Shown piece by piece: positions 1 through 6,486 of a stretch of 46,854 bases of DNA; the stretch's first letter is position 1, and the number at the start of each line of letters is the position of its first letter. The stretch comes from a virus: positions 1 to 46,854 of the IMG/VR virus record IMGVR_UViG_3300028498_000028. One strand, written 5' to 3'. A program made the position numbers and the translations under genes. The notes under the pieces were generated by a model. The model did no database searches. It saw only the letters and a program-made list of their open reading frames with translations, and was not told the DNA's origin.

Positions 1-53
1 GCACTACACTGGGGGTGTAGTGGTCGCAGGTTCAAATCCTGCCGTTCCGACCA
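1..53 (+). tRNA. tRNA-Pro(GGG), 3' part only
   Basis: The window begins inside a tRNA. Visible parts are the anticodon arm (stem CTACA/TGTAG around the loop CTGGGGG, anticodon GGG with G at position 37, as usual for proline), a short variable loop, a T-arm (GCAGG, TTCAAAT, CCTGC), the acceptor strand CGTTCCG, discriminator A and an encoded CCA. The 5' half lies outside the window, so the isotype rests on the anticodon alone. The T-arm and acceptor end serve as the attachment site for the elements downstream. Confidence 0.9.
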
Positions 54-54
54 A
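27..54 (+). other. attL of element 1 (28-bp core)
   Basis: This 28-bp stretch of the tRNA-Pro 3' end is repeated without mismatch at 34832-34859. The flanking bases differ (26 versus 34831, 55 versus 34860), so the repeat limits are sharp. An integrase gene lies 300 bp inward. Integration leaves a functional tRNA 3' end on the left, as usual for tRNA-targeting tyrosine integrases. Confidence 0.9.
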
Positions 55-66
55 GAAATACTAATT

Positions 67-99
67 AACTCAACGGCTTAGGTCGTTGAGTTATTTTTT
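67..99 (+). terminator. rho-independent terminator after tRNA/attL
   Basis: A perfect 9-bp stem (AACTCAACG at 67-75 with CGTTGAGTT at 84-92) and an 8-nt loop are followed by a run of T. It lies on the element side of the att core, so element 1 supplies the terminator for the tRNA transcript. It may also stop the leftward int operon. Confidence 0.8.
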
Positions 100-120
100 T
101 GGCACAAATTTGGCACAAAT
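99..120. repeat. tandem TTGGCACAAAT, probable left arm-type integrase sites
   Basis: Two exact, abutting 11-mers occupy 99-109 and 110-120. A close variant pair, TTGGCACAGAT, occurs at 34712-34722 and 34724-34734 inside the other end of the same element. Paired short repeats on both arms are what the N-terminal arm-binding domain of a tyrosine integrase recognises. The site assignment is an inference from repeat and position. Confidence 0.65.
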
Positions 121-347
121 CAACAGCTCATACCCCAATTTATAGCAATCTGCTGTATAAGACTACTTTTACATGCTGTTCCTAAGAAGTTGATCACAAG
201 AACCCCTATCAAAGCTATAAACCCAAACCAAATTGTTAGAGTTAGTGGCCAATTAGTTAAGCTTTGACTCTCGCAATCCCTGCAACGCCAATCATTCTTT
301 CTGAGCCTAGCCCCACAATCTGGGCACCGCTTATGATTAATAAACAT
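120..347 (-). CDS. small zinc-ribbon membrane protein, unknown function
   Basis: A 75-aa protein. The N-terminus has a CPDCG and a CRDCE knuckle about 12 residues apart, forming a probable zinc ribbon. A hydrophobic stretch at about residues 38-57 is long enough for one membrane helix. It is the last gene of the leftward early operon and starts 1 nt after the integrase stop, with AGGTGAG as ribosome binding site. The tandem arm-type repeats overlap its stop region. No function can be assigned. Zinc-ribbon plus membrane-helix proteins are common as small uncharacterised genes of many bacteria and phages. Confidence 0.6.
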   Translation of the reverse strand: MFINHKRCPDCGARLRKNDWRCRDCESQSLTNWPLTLTIWFGFIALIGVLVINFLGTACKSSLIQQIAINWGMSC

Positions 348-348
348 C

Positions 349-1497
349 TCACCTATTCCCCGTATTTAATTTAGCAATCTCACTACGTGCTTTCGACACA
401 TCAATCCAGCGCGCATATCTAGTCTCAAGCGTTCTCACGCTATGGCCAGTTTGTTTGGCTACAAAGTATATATTCAATCCATCTGTTAAACAGTTAGTTA
501 TAAAGGTATGCCGCGTCGTATAAGTAGCCCGATGCCGTATGCCAGTCGCTTTCATCGCTTCAGTTAGTGTCCTTCTTGGCGTCTTATCTGTCTGCCAAGC
601 ACTATTAATAAAACGCGGCGACATAAATAGTCGATCACTCACTACTGATTTAATACCTTTTAATCGCTTCAGTGCATCTTCACTGCGAGCATTAAAGAAC
701 ACGTCACGATATTCAGCGGTCTTAGTACGATTAACGAGTTCACCATCGCTCATGACTTTACTGACTTTAATCAATCCGGCATCCCAATCGATATCATCCC
801 AAGTCAGTGCGAGTAGTTCACCTGTACGCATACCGGTCCAGAACGCTAATTCAAAATACAACCAATATACTGCTTCGTCTTTACCGTATTTGTCATGCAG
901 CCAGGTAAGCAGACGCTCCATTTCATCACGACTGAATGGGTCCGGTGGCGGGCTCTGATGCTTAGTGTTTTTGATTTTATCAACTGGATTGACATGGATG
1001 ACGCTATCATCTAATGCAATAGCAAAAACCCCGCGTAAGGGGATCAGGTTATTATTACGTGTCTTTTCACTAGACCAAATAATGTCCGCTATCAATGTGC
1101 GGACTTCTTTTGCGCTAATGGTATGGATTTCGCGTTGGTACCAGATGGGCAGCCAGTATAAGTCTAGTGATTTGGCGTATTCACGCAAGGTGGCTTTACT
1201 GACATCTGATTGCTTGAGGTAAAGCCTAGCGTAGTCTAAAAATGTGGGAGTGGTTTTTGGGGCATCATCGTTACCGCACAATTCATTGATAATATCTTCA
1301 GTAAGTGTGCCCCATTTGGCATGGTCTGCTAGGCGATTTCTGATAACAGACGCGGCGGTGTAGCCCCGATCAGTTGCGGGGAGCTTTTCAAGCGTTTGCC
1401 AGCGCCTCTTTTTGTGCCACATCCACCAGATACGGATAGTACCGTTTCTGTCGGTGACGCCTGTGGGCAGCGATTTGCTGCTTGCTGACTTGCCCAA
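349..1497 (-). CDS. int: tyrosine integrase of element 1
   Basis: A 382-aa site-specific recombinase that inserts and excises the prophage at the tRNA-Pro site. The C-terminal catalytic domain shows the expected set: Arg224 in GMRTGELL, Lys near 259, Arg329 in TTRHTF, His352 in GHS and the nucleophile Tyr361 in TRYARW. The N-terminus has the SAM-like core-binding region and an arm-binding start around GVTDRNGTIRIWW. No ATG lies near the expected N-terminus, so the start is taken as TTG at 1497; the next Met is within the domain. The gene overlaps the excisionase frame by 169 bp and lies at the end of the leftward pL operon, so it is probably expressed on induction. Confidence 0.92.
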   Translation of the reverse strand: MGKSASSKSLPTGVTDRNGTIRIWWMWHKKRRWQTLEKLPATDRGYTAASVIRNRLADHAKWGTLTEDIINELCGNDDAPKTTPTFLDYARLYLKQSDVSKATLREYAKSLDLYWLPIWYQREIHTISAKEVRTLIADIIWSSEKTRNNNLIPLRGVFAIALDDSVIHVNPVDKIKNTKHQSPPPDPFSRDEMERLLTWLHDKYGKDEAVYWLYFELAFWTGMRTGELLALTWDDIDWDAGLIKVSKVMSDGELVNRTKTAEYRDVFFNARSEDALKRLKGIKSVVSDRLFMSPRFINSAWQTDKTPRRTLTEAMKATGIRHRATYTTRHTFITNCLTDGLNIYFVAKQTGHSVRTLETRYARWIDVSKARSEIAKLNTGNR

Positions 1498-1718
1498 TTG
1501 TTATACCCCGCAATACTATAATAGAGGCGACCATCATCAAACTTAGCCCAGACAATGCCTTCTGGCCACATCTCATGCTTGCCGCGTAACGATGATTGCT
1601 TGATACCAGTGATTTGCTCAAAGCGCTCAGCTTGTACCCAGTCAATCAACCCGCCACCATTTTGTATCACTTCGATAAGCTGGTCAATAATTTGCGGAAT
1701 ATTAGTTGTATTAGCCAT
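1329..1718 (-). CDS. xis: excisionase-like protein
   Basis: A 129-aa product starting at ATG 1718 behind AAGGAG. Residues 1-83 match the small excisionase-like proteins next to integrases in gammaproteobacterial prophages: a helical start, then GIKQSSLRGKHEMWPEG and YYSIAGYNNW, a winged-helix region that recognises DNA. These proteins normally end shortly after the GYNNW motif. Here the frame stays open for another 46 residues inside the integrase gene, giving a low-complexity tail. Loss of the usual stop, or an uncorrected frame, would explain it. Its role would be to direct excision together with the integrase. Confidence 0.7.
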   Translation of the reverse strand: MANTTNIPQIIDQLIEVIQNGGGLIDWVQAERFEQITGIKQSSLRGKHEMWPEGIVWAKFDDGRLYYSIAGYNNWASQQAANRCPQASPTETVLSVSGGCGTKRGAGKRLKSSPQLIGATPPRLLSEIA

Positions 1719-1719
1719 A

Positions 1720-1869
1720 TTATTTACTCCTTCGCTTGGTTTTACGATTATTGCGAGCCTTATGAGGTATGTAATCCTGACCTGCGAATATACTGGGCGT
1801 AAAATTAGCGCCATGCGTTTGCGCTCTCAGTATTGAGATAAGCCTGTGGCTGTCTTTTAGTTTGCTCAT
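1720..1869 (-). CDS. 49-aa basic protein, unknown
   Basis: A short open frame begins MSKLKDSHRLISILRAQTHG and ends in a strongly basic tail (NNRKTKRRSK). Its ATG overlaps the stop of the upstream zinc finger gene (ATGA), it has AGAAGGGGA as ribosome binding site, and its TAA stop lies 1 nt before the excisionase start. This tight coupling on both sides is the evidence that it is a real gene. Function unknown; the basic tail would fit nucleic acid binding. Confidence 0.6.
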   Translation of the reverse strand: MSKLKDSHRLISILRAQTHGANFTPSIFAGQDYIPHKARNNRKTKRRSK

Positions 1870-2069
1870 CAATATCCCCTTCTCTCAAATACGCTTTGGC
1901 AGTCTACACAGAGCGTTACCCCACCCACCGCTTGGCGTCTAGCCGGTATATCTTCGCCACATTCCATACATTCTGTCAGTGATGGTTTATCAAATTTTGG
2001 CGCGCGACTTAAGCAATGAGCCATTGTTAAATCAACATAGCCGTTTGCGCGATCTGCATCATCAGCCAT
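1869..2069 (-). CDS. DksA/TraR-type zinc finger protein
   Basis: A 66-aa protein with the C4 zinc finger of the DksA/TraR family (CMECG, then LCVDC 18 residues later), embedded in the family signature ECGEDIPARR. TraR-like short forms bind the RNA polymerase secondary channel without ppGpp. In phages they are thought to shift host transcription; that role here is inferred. The ATG at 2069 follows GGGGAGG at good spacing. An in-frame TTG at 2087 would bury this site and is not used. Confidence 0.8.
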   Translation of the reverse strand: MADDADRANGYVDLTMAHCLSRAPKFDKPSLTECMECGEDIPARRQAVGGVTLCVDCQSVFERRGY

Positions 2070-2310
2070 TTTTTTGTGCCTCCCCAACTAACTCTAAATG
2101 CCCGTATTTGAGTCCGCCCATGATGACGGCTATCCCACAGCATTTGCAGGGCTGACCCTTGATAGCGATTTTTCCGTTTCTTACACTACCAATTACAGTT
2201 GCCTCAGTTCCTTTTGGAATGGACACATAAGCATTTGTTAAGTTGCTGGTTGTTCTAACGAGTTTATTTTCCACATCTTGCGCTGATTTCAATCCTAAAT
2301 ACTTAGCCAT
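2062..2310 (-). CDS. hypothetical early protein
   Basis: An 82-aa protein of the leftward early operon, overlapping the downstream zinc finger gene by 8 nt. It has a C-x-C-C cluster (PCKCCG) in its second half and beta-rich segments (EATVIGSVRNGKIAIKG). One metal site or small-barrel fold is possible. No family is recognised. Confidence 0.6.
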   Translation of the reverse strand: MAKYLGLKSAQDVENKLVRTTSNLTNAYVSIPKGTEATVIGSVRNGKIAIKGQPCKCCGIAVIMGGLKYGHLELVGEAQKNG

Positions 2311-2313
2311 TAT

Positions 2314-2532
2314 CTACCCCATCTTCTCAACGTTCGCATCGATACGCTTGTAGCCGATACCATAGCGATATTCTATTTTCATGCCACGATCAGCCAGACG
2401 ACATGCGCGACCAATCAAGTGACTACCAGCACCGCAAGCGCCTACGATTTCCCAGCTGCGTGTGTTTACTTCCAACCAGCTCAAACCGTAACCGTTTGCT
2501 GCAAAGGTGATTCTTTTAATCTGTTTTGCCAT
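2314..2532 (-). CDS. hypothetical early protein
   Basis: A 72-aa protein. The start is taken at ATG 2532 (MAKQIKRITF) behind GAGAG rather than the upstream Met at 2562, because 2532 overlaps the end of the preceding gene in the way common to this operon. It contains GACGAGSHLIGRACRLADRG, followed by a basic, aromatic region. No family is recognised. Confidence 0.55.
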   Translation of the reverse strand: MAKQIKRITFAANGYGLSWLEVNTRSWEIVGACGAGSHLIGRACRLADRGMKIEYRYGIGYKRIDANVEKMG

Positions 2533-2728
2533 TACTACTCTCGCTGTCTTTAATGATTGCATCTGCCCAGTCGCGGATCTCTTTTAAACGGTTGATGCTG
2601 AACTTTTTGATGATGAAATAATCTGCTTTCATTGGGTTTAAGTTGTGTGGCCGCTGAAGCTTGATAAATAACGCCTCATCTTTGATAAACAGATGGGTGC
2701 GCGGGCTAAGTGATAGAGTTTTTTTCAT
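2516..2728 (-). CDS. hypothetical early protein
   Basis: A 70-aa Lys-rich protein, overlapping its upstream neighbour by 23 nt and the downstream gene by 17 nt. Hydrophobic and charged residues alternate (FIIKKFSINRLKEIRDWADAII), suggesting an amphipathic helix near the C-terminus. No family is recognised. Confidence 0.55.
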   Translation of the reverse strand: MKKTLSLSPRTHLFIKDEALFIKLQRPHNLNPMKADYFIIKKFSINRLKEIRDWADAIIKDSESSNGKTD

Positions 2729-2972
2729 CGCTGACTAATTCCTTAAATTCAAGCTGAATTTCGAATTGCAAATCACACTCCCAACCAGATAAAGCCTGCT
2801 TAACCTCTTCTGAACCTAAAGATTCATAATTAACGTCGAAATTAGTATTGCTTATCTGCTTGATAGCAAAGCCTTGCACTTCCATATTAAAGTTATGTTC
2901 AAGCACTCGAATGCGGTCCTCCATAACTTGCTTTATATCTTGATAAGCATTCAATACAAACGAGACTCTCAT
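2706..2972 (-). CDS. hypothetical early protein
   Basis: An 88-aa acidic protein whose ATG overlaps the stop of the upstream gene (ATGA at 2969-2972). The first 30 residues look helical (DIKQVMEDRIRVLEHNF) and the rest looks like beta strands. No family is recognised. The operon context suggests a phage early function such as host takeover or recombination support; this is an inference from position only. Confidence 0.55.
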   Translation of the reverse strand: MRVSFVLNAYQDIKQVMEDRIRVLEHNFNMEVQGFAIKQISNTNFDVNYESLGSEEVKQALSGWECDLQFEIQLEFKELVSDEKNSIT

Positions 2973-3487
2973 CGATTTAGCCCTCGTAATATCAGACTTT
3001 TAATGGTACCGGCTGCATACAGATGACCATTTTTACCATCTGTATCGACGACATGATGATTGCGTGTGCCGTAGTGCACTTTGTCAGTCGATAGATACGT
3101 CTCGTGTTGACCAACTTTTTTATGTTTATCACTACGGTTGCAGATTTGGCGCTGATAATTACCAAGTGAACAGCTCAACAGGATACTGATATCAGGTGTG
3201 ACGCCGTGATCATCCCAAAGCGGCTGAATCAAACGACGTTTAATTGCCGCTTCAGCATGTCGATGCTTGTCAAACAAGATGACATCTAAATGCATATAAT
3301 TGCCAAGCAAGTAATCATCATCAAAATTCACAACATCGATACTGCGCTCGAGCGTGAGTACATCGGTGATGATGCCTTGAGCATTTAAGCAACGCTGCAC
3401 ACGGTCGCATGCCGTCGTTACACCGATATGAGCTGCGCCACTGATATTAACCAGCAAAGGTCCTGATTTACGTTTACTTATAGACAT
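2969..3487 (-). CDS. hypothetical protein with degenerate P-loop-like start
   Basis: A 172-aa protein. Residues 9-25 (PLLVNISGAAHIGVTT) have the strand-loop-helix shape of a nucleotide kinase P-loop, but the invariant GK(S/T) lysine is replaced (IGVTT). A hydrophobic strand ending in D (LDVILFD) could be a Walker-B-like position, and a mobile basic region with His and Arg follows. It could be a decayed or repurposed nucleotide kinase fold, or an unrelated protein. It is coupled to the upstream gene (the TAA stop of that gene overlaps this ATG). Confidence 0.5.
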   Translation of the reverse strand: MSISKRKSGPLLVNISGAAHIGVTTACDRVQRCLNAQGIITDVLTLERSIDVVNFDDDYLLGNYMHLDVILFDKHRHAEAAIKRRLIQPLWDDHGVTPDISILLSCSLGNYQRQICNRSDKHKKVGQHETYLSTDKVHYGTRNHHVVDTDGKNGHLYAAGTIKSLILRGLNR

Positions 3488-3840
3488 TACGCCACCTCGC
3501 TGTGTTCGCTATTGGCAGCTACAATGTCAAGTAGCGGCTCAAGGTTAATGTTTTGTGCGTATGCGCTACGCAAATCGGCTTCGAGATATACGAGTGTCGG
3601 CCAGTACACTGGATTGATATGGCAACGACGATGCGACACTTGAGTAATGATCAGGCGCAATTGCCCAGCGACATCAAGCATCGCTTGCTGGTCGCGGATG
3701 CATATTGGCTTGGCGATATGAGCACACCACTGTTCGTTTGCATCAAACAAGGCTATACGGCTGACAGTATTGCTGAGCTTGGCGTTTTGAATGAGCGATA
3801 CCAGGATAGCGCTGGGCTTGATATTGGCGATATTAAGCAT
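3487..3840 (-). CDS. hypothetical early protein
   Basis: A 117-aa protein. The start at ATG 3840 is supported by GGAGG six bases upstream and by its 8-nt overlap with the end of the preceding gene; the open frame extends further but without such a site. The sequence is helix-rich (MLNIANIKPSAILVSLIQNA) and includes a Cys/His/Arg patch (HRRCHINP). No family is recognised. Confidence 0.55.
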   Translation of the reverse strand: MLNIANIKPSAILVSLIQNAKLSNTVSRIALFDANEQWCAHIAKPICIRDQQAMLDVAGQLRLIITQVSHRRCHINPVYWPTLVYLEADLRSAYAQNINLEPLLDIVAANSEHSEVA

Positions 3841-4879
3841 AGCAAGCCTCCAGTGCCGCGCGAAATGCTGGCAGTTCGGCTTCGGTGATGGTGCGATAAG
3901 TATTATCTTTATTAAAATATATGTTGGTGTACGCCCCAACCCTATCGTTACTGAGCTGCTTACCTAACAATATAACGTCAACCTTACTGCAGTTAATATC
4001 TTCTGCTAGCTGGGTTGCGATGACAACAGCAAAGCAGTCTTTACCGCGATGTTTACCGACAATAAGATCCCACGGCTCAATACTAATGCCGCCAATGTGA
4101 TAATCATCTTCGCTAAAGCGACCCATGCTATGCATGCGCTGTATTAAAACGTCAGATAAGTTTTTGATAAAGATAAGCTGCATATCAGCTTGGGTGATTT
4201 GTGGCACTGACTCTGATAGCCAGTCGCTTTGATCTATTGCGTCATCAATAGGTGGTACGGCTTCGTCCAAGTCACTGCTTAGATAATCGACATCGTTGAC
4301 GGTTTCGCGGTCGATAGCGCTGTTCTGCCAAGCTTTATTAGATCGAAGATCGCAAAGGTATATGGCTTTTGAACCATCTTGTGCATACCACAATAGGTAG
4401 CCGTCGTTTTCATTCTTTGCCAAATCTTTTACTGGTACTTGGAACAGCCAAACTTCATTATCAGCATCTTTAGCAGCACTTATCCACTTAGCATCCTGCC
4501 CTTCAAACACCCACTGCCCCATCTGTTTAAGCTCAGGCTTAACATTTTCGCCATGATGTACCACCCCATTTGAATCATTATCAGCATCTTTAGCAGCACT
4601 TATCCACTTAGCATCCTGCCCTTCAAACACCCACTGCCCCATCTGTTTAAGCTCAGGCTTAACATTTTCGCCATGATGTACCACCCCATTTGAATCATTA
4701 GCCGCTGCATCTTGCACAGCCGCCAACAGTCCGCCAATCGGCATAACGTTGCCAAAGTTTAGGCGATGCGGTACTGCATCTAGCTTGGTTTTTAAATCGG
4801 CAATAGAGGCTTTGGTTTCGTCGTCAAACCCAATCGTGAAACGACCGATTACTTCACCCTTTGCAGTTGACTGGCTCAT
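3833..4879 (-). CDS. large early protein with internal 40-aa duplication
   Basis: A 348-aa acidic protein, the largest gene of the left operon after int. The start at ATG 4879 follows GGAGG six bases away and overlaps the upstream stop (ATGA). A 40-residue unit beginning NDSNGVVHHGENVKPELKQM and ending AKDAD occurs twice in direct succession without any difference. The second half carries beta-rich, Trp-containing segments and the acidic linker DVDYLSSDLDEAVPPIDDAIDQ. No enzymatic motif is visible. Similar proteins in this operon position are uncharacterised. Confidence 0.65.
   Translation of the reverse strand: MSQSTAKGEVIGRFTIGFDDETKASIADLKTKLDAVPHRLNFGNVMPIGGLLAAVQDAAANDSNGVVHHGENVKPELKQMGQWVFEGQDAKWISAAKDADNDSNGVVHHGENVKPELKQMGQWVFEGQDAKWISAAKDADNEVWLFQVPVKDLAKNENDGYLLWYAQDGSKAIYLCDLRSNKAWQNSAIDRETVNDVDYLSSDLDEAVPPIDDAIDQSDWLSESVPQITQADMQLIFIKNLSDVLIQRMHSMGRFSEDDYHIGGISIEPWDLIVGKHRGKDCFAVVIATQLAEDINCSKVDVILLGKQLSNDRVGAYTNIYFNKDNTYRTITEAELPAFRAALEACYA
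4455..4700. repeat. exact 120-bp tandem duplication inside a CDS
   Basis: Units 4455-4574 and 4575-4694 are identical base for base, followed by six bases of a third unit (TCATTA, 4695-4700). The period is 120 bp, so the reading frame is kept and 40 residues are added. Complete identity, including synonymous positions, points to a recent event. Confidence 0.95.
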
Positions 4880-5100
4880 GCAACACCTCCAAACGCCAGA
4901 ACCACAATCAACAAAACGCACAAAGCCATAAGCATACGAGTGTTTTTGCACGCATGCTTATAGCTAAGTTGTGTATTAGTCAGTTGTTGTTCGACAGTGT
5001 GTAGCTGCTGATTACGGTCAGCAAGTGTGTTTTGAAGGCGCTTGATATCGTACTTAGTACGCTGCGTTTGTAGACCATCGCTGCTTTGATTATGTGACAT
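4876..5100 (-). CDS. coiled-coil, tail-anchored membrane protein
   Basis: A 74-aa protein, first gene of the leftward pL operon. Residues 15-50 form a probable coiled coil (KRLQNTLADRNQQLHTVEQQ), and residues 54-73 are a single C-terminal membrane helix (MLMALCVLLIVVLAFGGVA). This layout resembles small inner-membrane phage proteins involved in exclusion or signalling, but no family is recognised. Confidence 0.6.
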   Translation of the reverse strand: MSHNQSSDGLQTQRTKYDIKRLQNTLADRNQQLHTVEQQLTNTQLSYKHACKNTRMLMALCVLLIVVLAFGGVA

Positions 5101-5130
5101 GACGTTATACCCGTTTTGTTGATTACGGGT

Positions 5131-5211
5131 ATATATTAATCATTTGTTGTTAATAATGTCAAATCTTTTGTTGTTTATATTTAAAATAGTTAAGTTATAA
5201 CAACAAAACAT
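5131..5211 (-). promoter_or_regulatory. pL promoter with left operators
   Basis: Read on the minus strand there is a -35 TTGACA (5157-5162), a 17-bp spacer and a -10 TTAATA (5134-5139), pointing at the gene starting at 5100. The motif AACAACAAA overlaps the -35 on its upstream side and also lies in the spacer; another TAACAACAAAA copy lies at 5197-5207 in the opposite orientation. The same motif occurs at pR, so these are the probable CI/Cro operators. Confidence 0.75.
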
Positions 5212-5233
5212 GTTTAAAAATTAAGTCATATGC

Positions 5234-5359
5234 TCAGTCAAATTCATAAACTTCTACATATACACACCAACCAAGCACCAAAGGATTGTCTTTTGAGACT
5301 GGCTTAGCATGTGCAAAGTAATTTTCAATCCAATATTCTACCCATGGTCTACTAGACAT
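5234..5359 (-). CDS. 41-aa protein downstream of the repressor
   Basis: A short frame starts 2 nt after the repressor stop (TGACAATG), with AGGA eight bases upstream inside the repressor gene. The product begins MSSRPWVEYWIENYFAHAKP and is rich in aromatic residues (W, Y, F make up about a quarter). It would be co-transcribed with cI and therefore expressed in the lysogen. Function unknown. The ribosome binding site and coupling support a real gene, but its short length leaves doubt. Confidence 0.5.
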   Translation of the reverse strand: MSSRPWVEYWIENYFAHAKPVSKDNPLVLGWCVYVEVYEFD

Positions 5360-5361
5360 TG

Positions 5362-6036
5362 TCATATTCCTGTACATTCATTATCTAATAAGTGCAACTC
5401 ATCACGCAGTCTGCTTGGGGGTTGTATTTCTACAAACGGATTCAGAACATTCACATCTTCGCAGTTAAAAGACATGCGCTCCATTCCGTTAACAGATATC
5501 ACAGTAATGATGCCATGCTGGCAACTGACAAATTCTTTTATCATGTTGCGCCCATCTGTTAATACAATATGTACATATTCACCAGCGCATGGATCTCTTT
5601 TGGGATCAAACACTATATACCATCCTGAACGCAACGCAGGAAACATACTGTCACCTACAGCACGTATCACGTACGCTGAATCACTAGCATTGTTTACTTC
5701 TAAATACCCATCCCCACCATTACCCATATAATCTAGCTCCAGCCAATACCCGTTATCGCCCATTTGAGCCGAGCCTTTAACTGGGACATACTTAATTAGG
5801 TTTCTGGCGGATTTGTCTTTTTTTGCCTTGCTGACCATTTCACCGGAACCACTCATCAACCAATCAATATCTATATCGAGTGCTTTTGCTATTTGTGCAG
5901 AATATGCGCTCTTCTTACTATCTCTCTTTTCTAATGTAGATAGTGCCTGCTGAGTCCATCCAATAAGTTCAGCAAGCTCTCCTTGTTTAAGATCTCTAAA
6001 CTCTCTAGCTTCTTTAACTCGCTGTCCAAGTGCCAT
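5362..6036 (-). CDS. cI: CI-like repressor (XRE HTH + S24 domain)
   Basis: A 224-aa prophage repressor. Residues 4-60 form a lambda-type HTH (QGELAELIGWTQQALSTLEK), and the C-terminal half is a LexA/CI-type S24 domain with Ser130 in VGDSMFP and Lys167 in MIKEF as the catalytic pair. The linker around KGSAQMGDNGYW has no classical Ala-Gly cleavage pair, so RecA-stimulated self-cleavage is plausible but not evident. It should bind the AACAACAAA operators on both sides and keep pL and pR off. The start follows GGGGAGGA. It is transcribed leftward, between the two operator clusters. Confidence 0.92.
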   Translation of the reverse strand: MALGQRVKEAREFRDLKQGELAELIGWTQQALSTLEKRDSKKSAYSAQIAKALDIDIDWLMSGSGEMVSKAKKDKSARNLIKYVPVKGSAQMGDNGYWLELDYMGNGGDGYLEVNNASDSAYVIRAVGDSMFPALRSGWYIVFDPKRDPCAGEYVHIVLTDGRNMIKEFVSCQHGIITVISVNGMERMSFNCEDVNVLNPFVEIQPPSRLRDELHLLDNECTGI

Positions 6037-6070
6037 AGTATGTCCTCCCCGTAAGTTCTATCAATTTAAA

Positions 6071-6156
6071 ACAAATGATGTTGTAAAGCTAACAACAAAA
6101 GATTTGACATAATTAACAACAAATGATTAAATACAATAAAATTAACAACAAAGGAT
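6071..6156 (+). promoter_or_regulatory. pR promoter with right operators
   Basis: A -35 TTGACA (6104-6109), 17-bp spacer and -10 TTAAAT (6127-6132) point at the cro gene. AACAACAAA copies lie at 6091-6099, 6115-6123 and 6144-6152, each followed by a variant of GATT; a weaker palindrome AACAAATGATGTT is at 6070-6082. The core around the promoter matches pL in mirror image at about 41 of 44 positions. Confidence 0.8.
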
Positions 6157-6163
6157 TTACATC

Positions 6164-6445
6164 ATGAACAAAATAGTTAAGCCTCTTAGTCCTTTAGAAG
6201 CTTTACGGCAGGCTGTTGATATTGCTGGCGGTCAAACTGAACTAGCTAAAATCATCGATCCTACTCAAAAAAAGCTAAAGCAACAGAACATATGGACTTG
6301 GCTCAACCGTGATAAAAAAATTTCGGCTAGATGGGTAGTGAAAGTATCACAAGTAACTGGAGTCCCATGTCACGAATTACGTCCAGATATATTTCCAACT
6401 CCCGAACCAGCCAACGATCCAAGTAATCAACAATCAATAGCTTAA
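6164..6445 (+). CDS. cro: Cro/YdaS-like repressor
   Basis: A 93-aa DNA-binding protein. Residues 10-65 match the YdaS/Cro family: SPLEALRQAVDIAGGQTELA, then NIWTWLNRDKKISARWVVKV, a compact HTH ending in the VTGVPCHELRPDIFP motif typical of this group. It is the first gene from pR and divergent from cI, the classical position for Cro. The AAAGGATT of the third operator copy serves as its ribosome binding site, so binding there could also affect translation. Confidence 0.85.
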   Translation: MNKIVKPLSPLEALRQAVDIAGGQTELAKIIDPTQKKLKQQNIWTWLNRDKKISARWVVKVSQVTGVPCHELRPDIFPTPEPANDPSNQQSIA

Positions 6446-6486
6446 CGCTAAAGCAAAAATAAAAGAACGACAATAACGGGGGCAAT

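Noticed and set aside
1388-1645. 85-codon reverse frame within xis and int
   Set aside because: It lies in another frame of the recognisable excisionase and integrase regions and starts inside xis; no ribosome binding site.
3553-3888. 111-codon forward frame inside the left operon
   Set aside because: It is antisense to the coupled reverse-strand genes and has no ribosome binding site or recognisable product.
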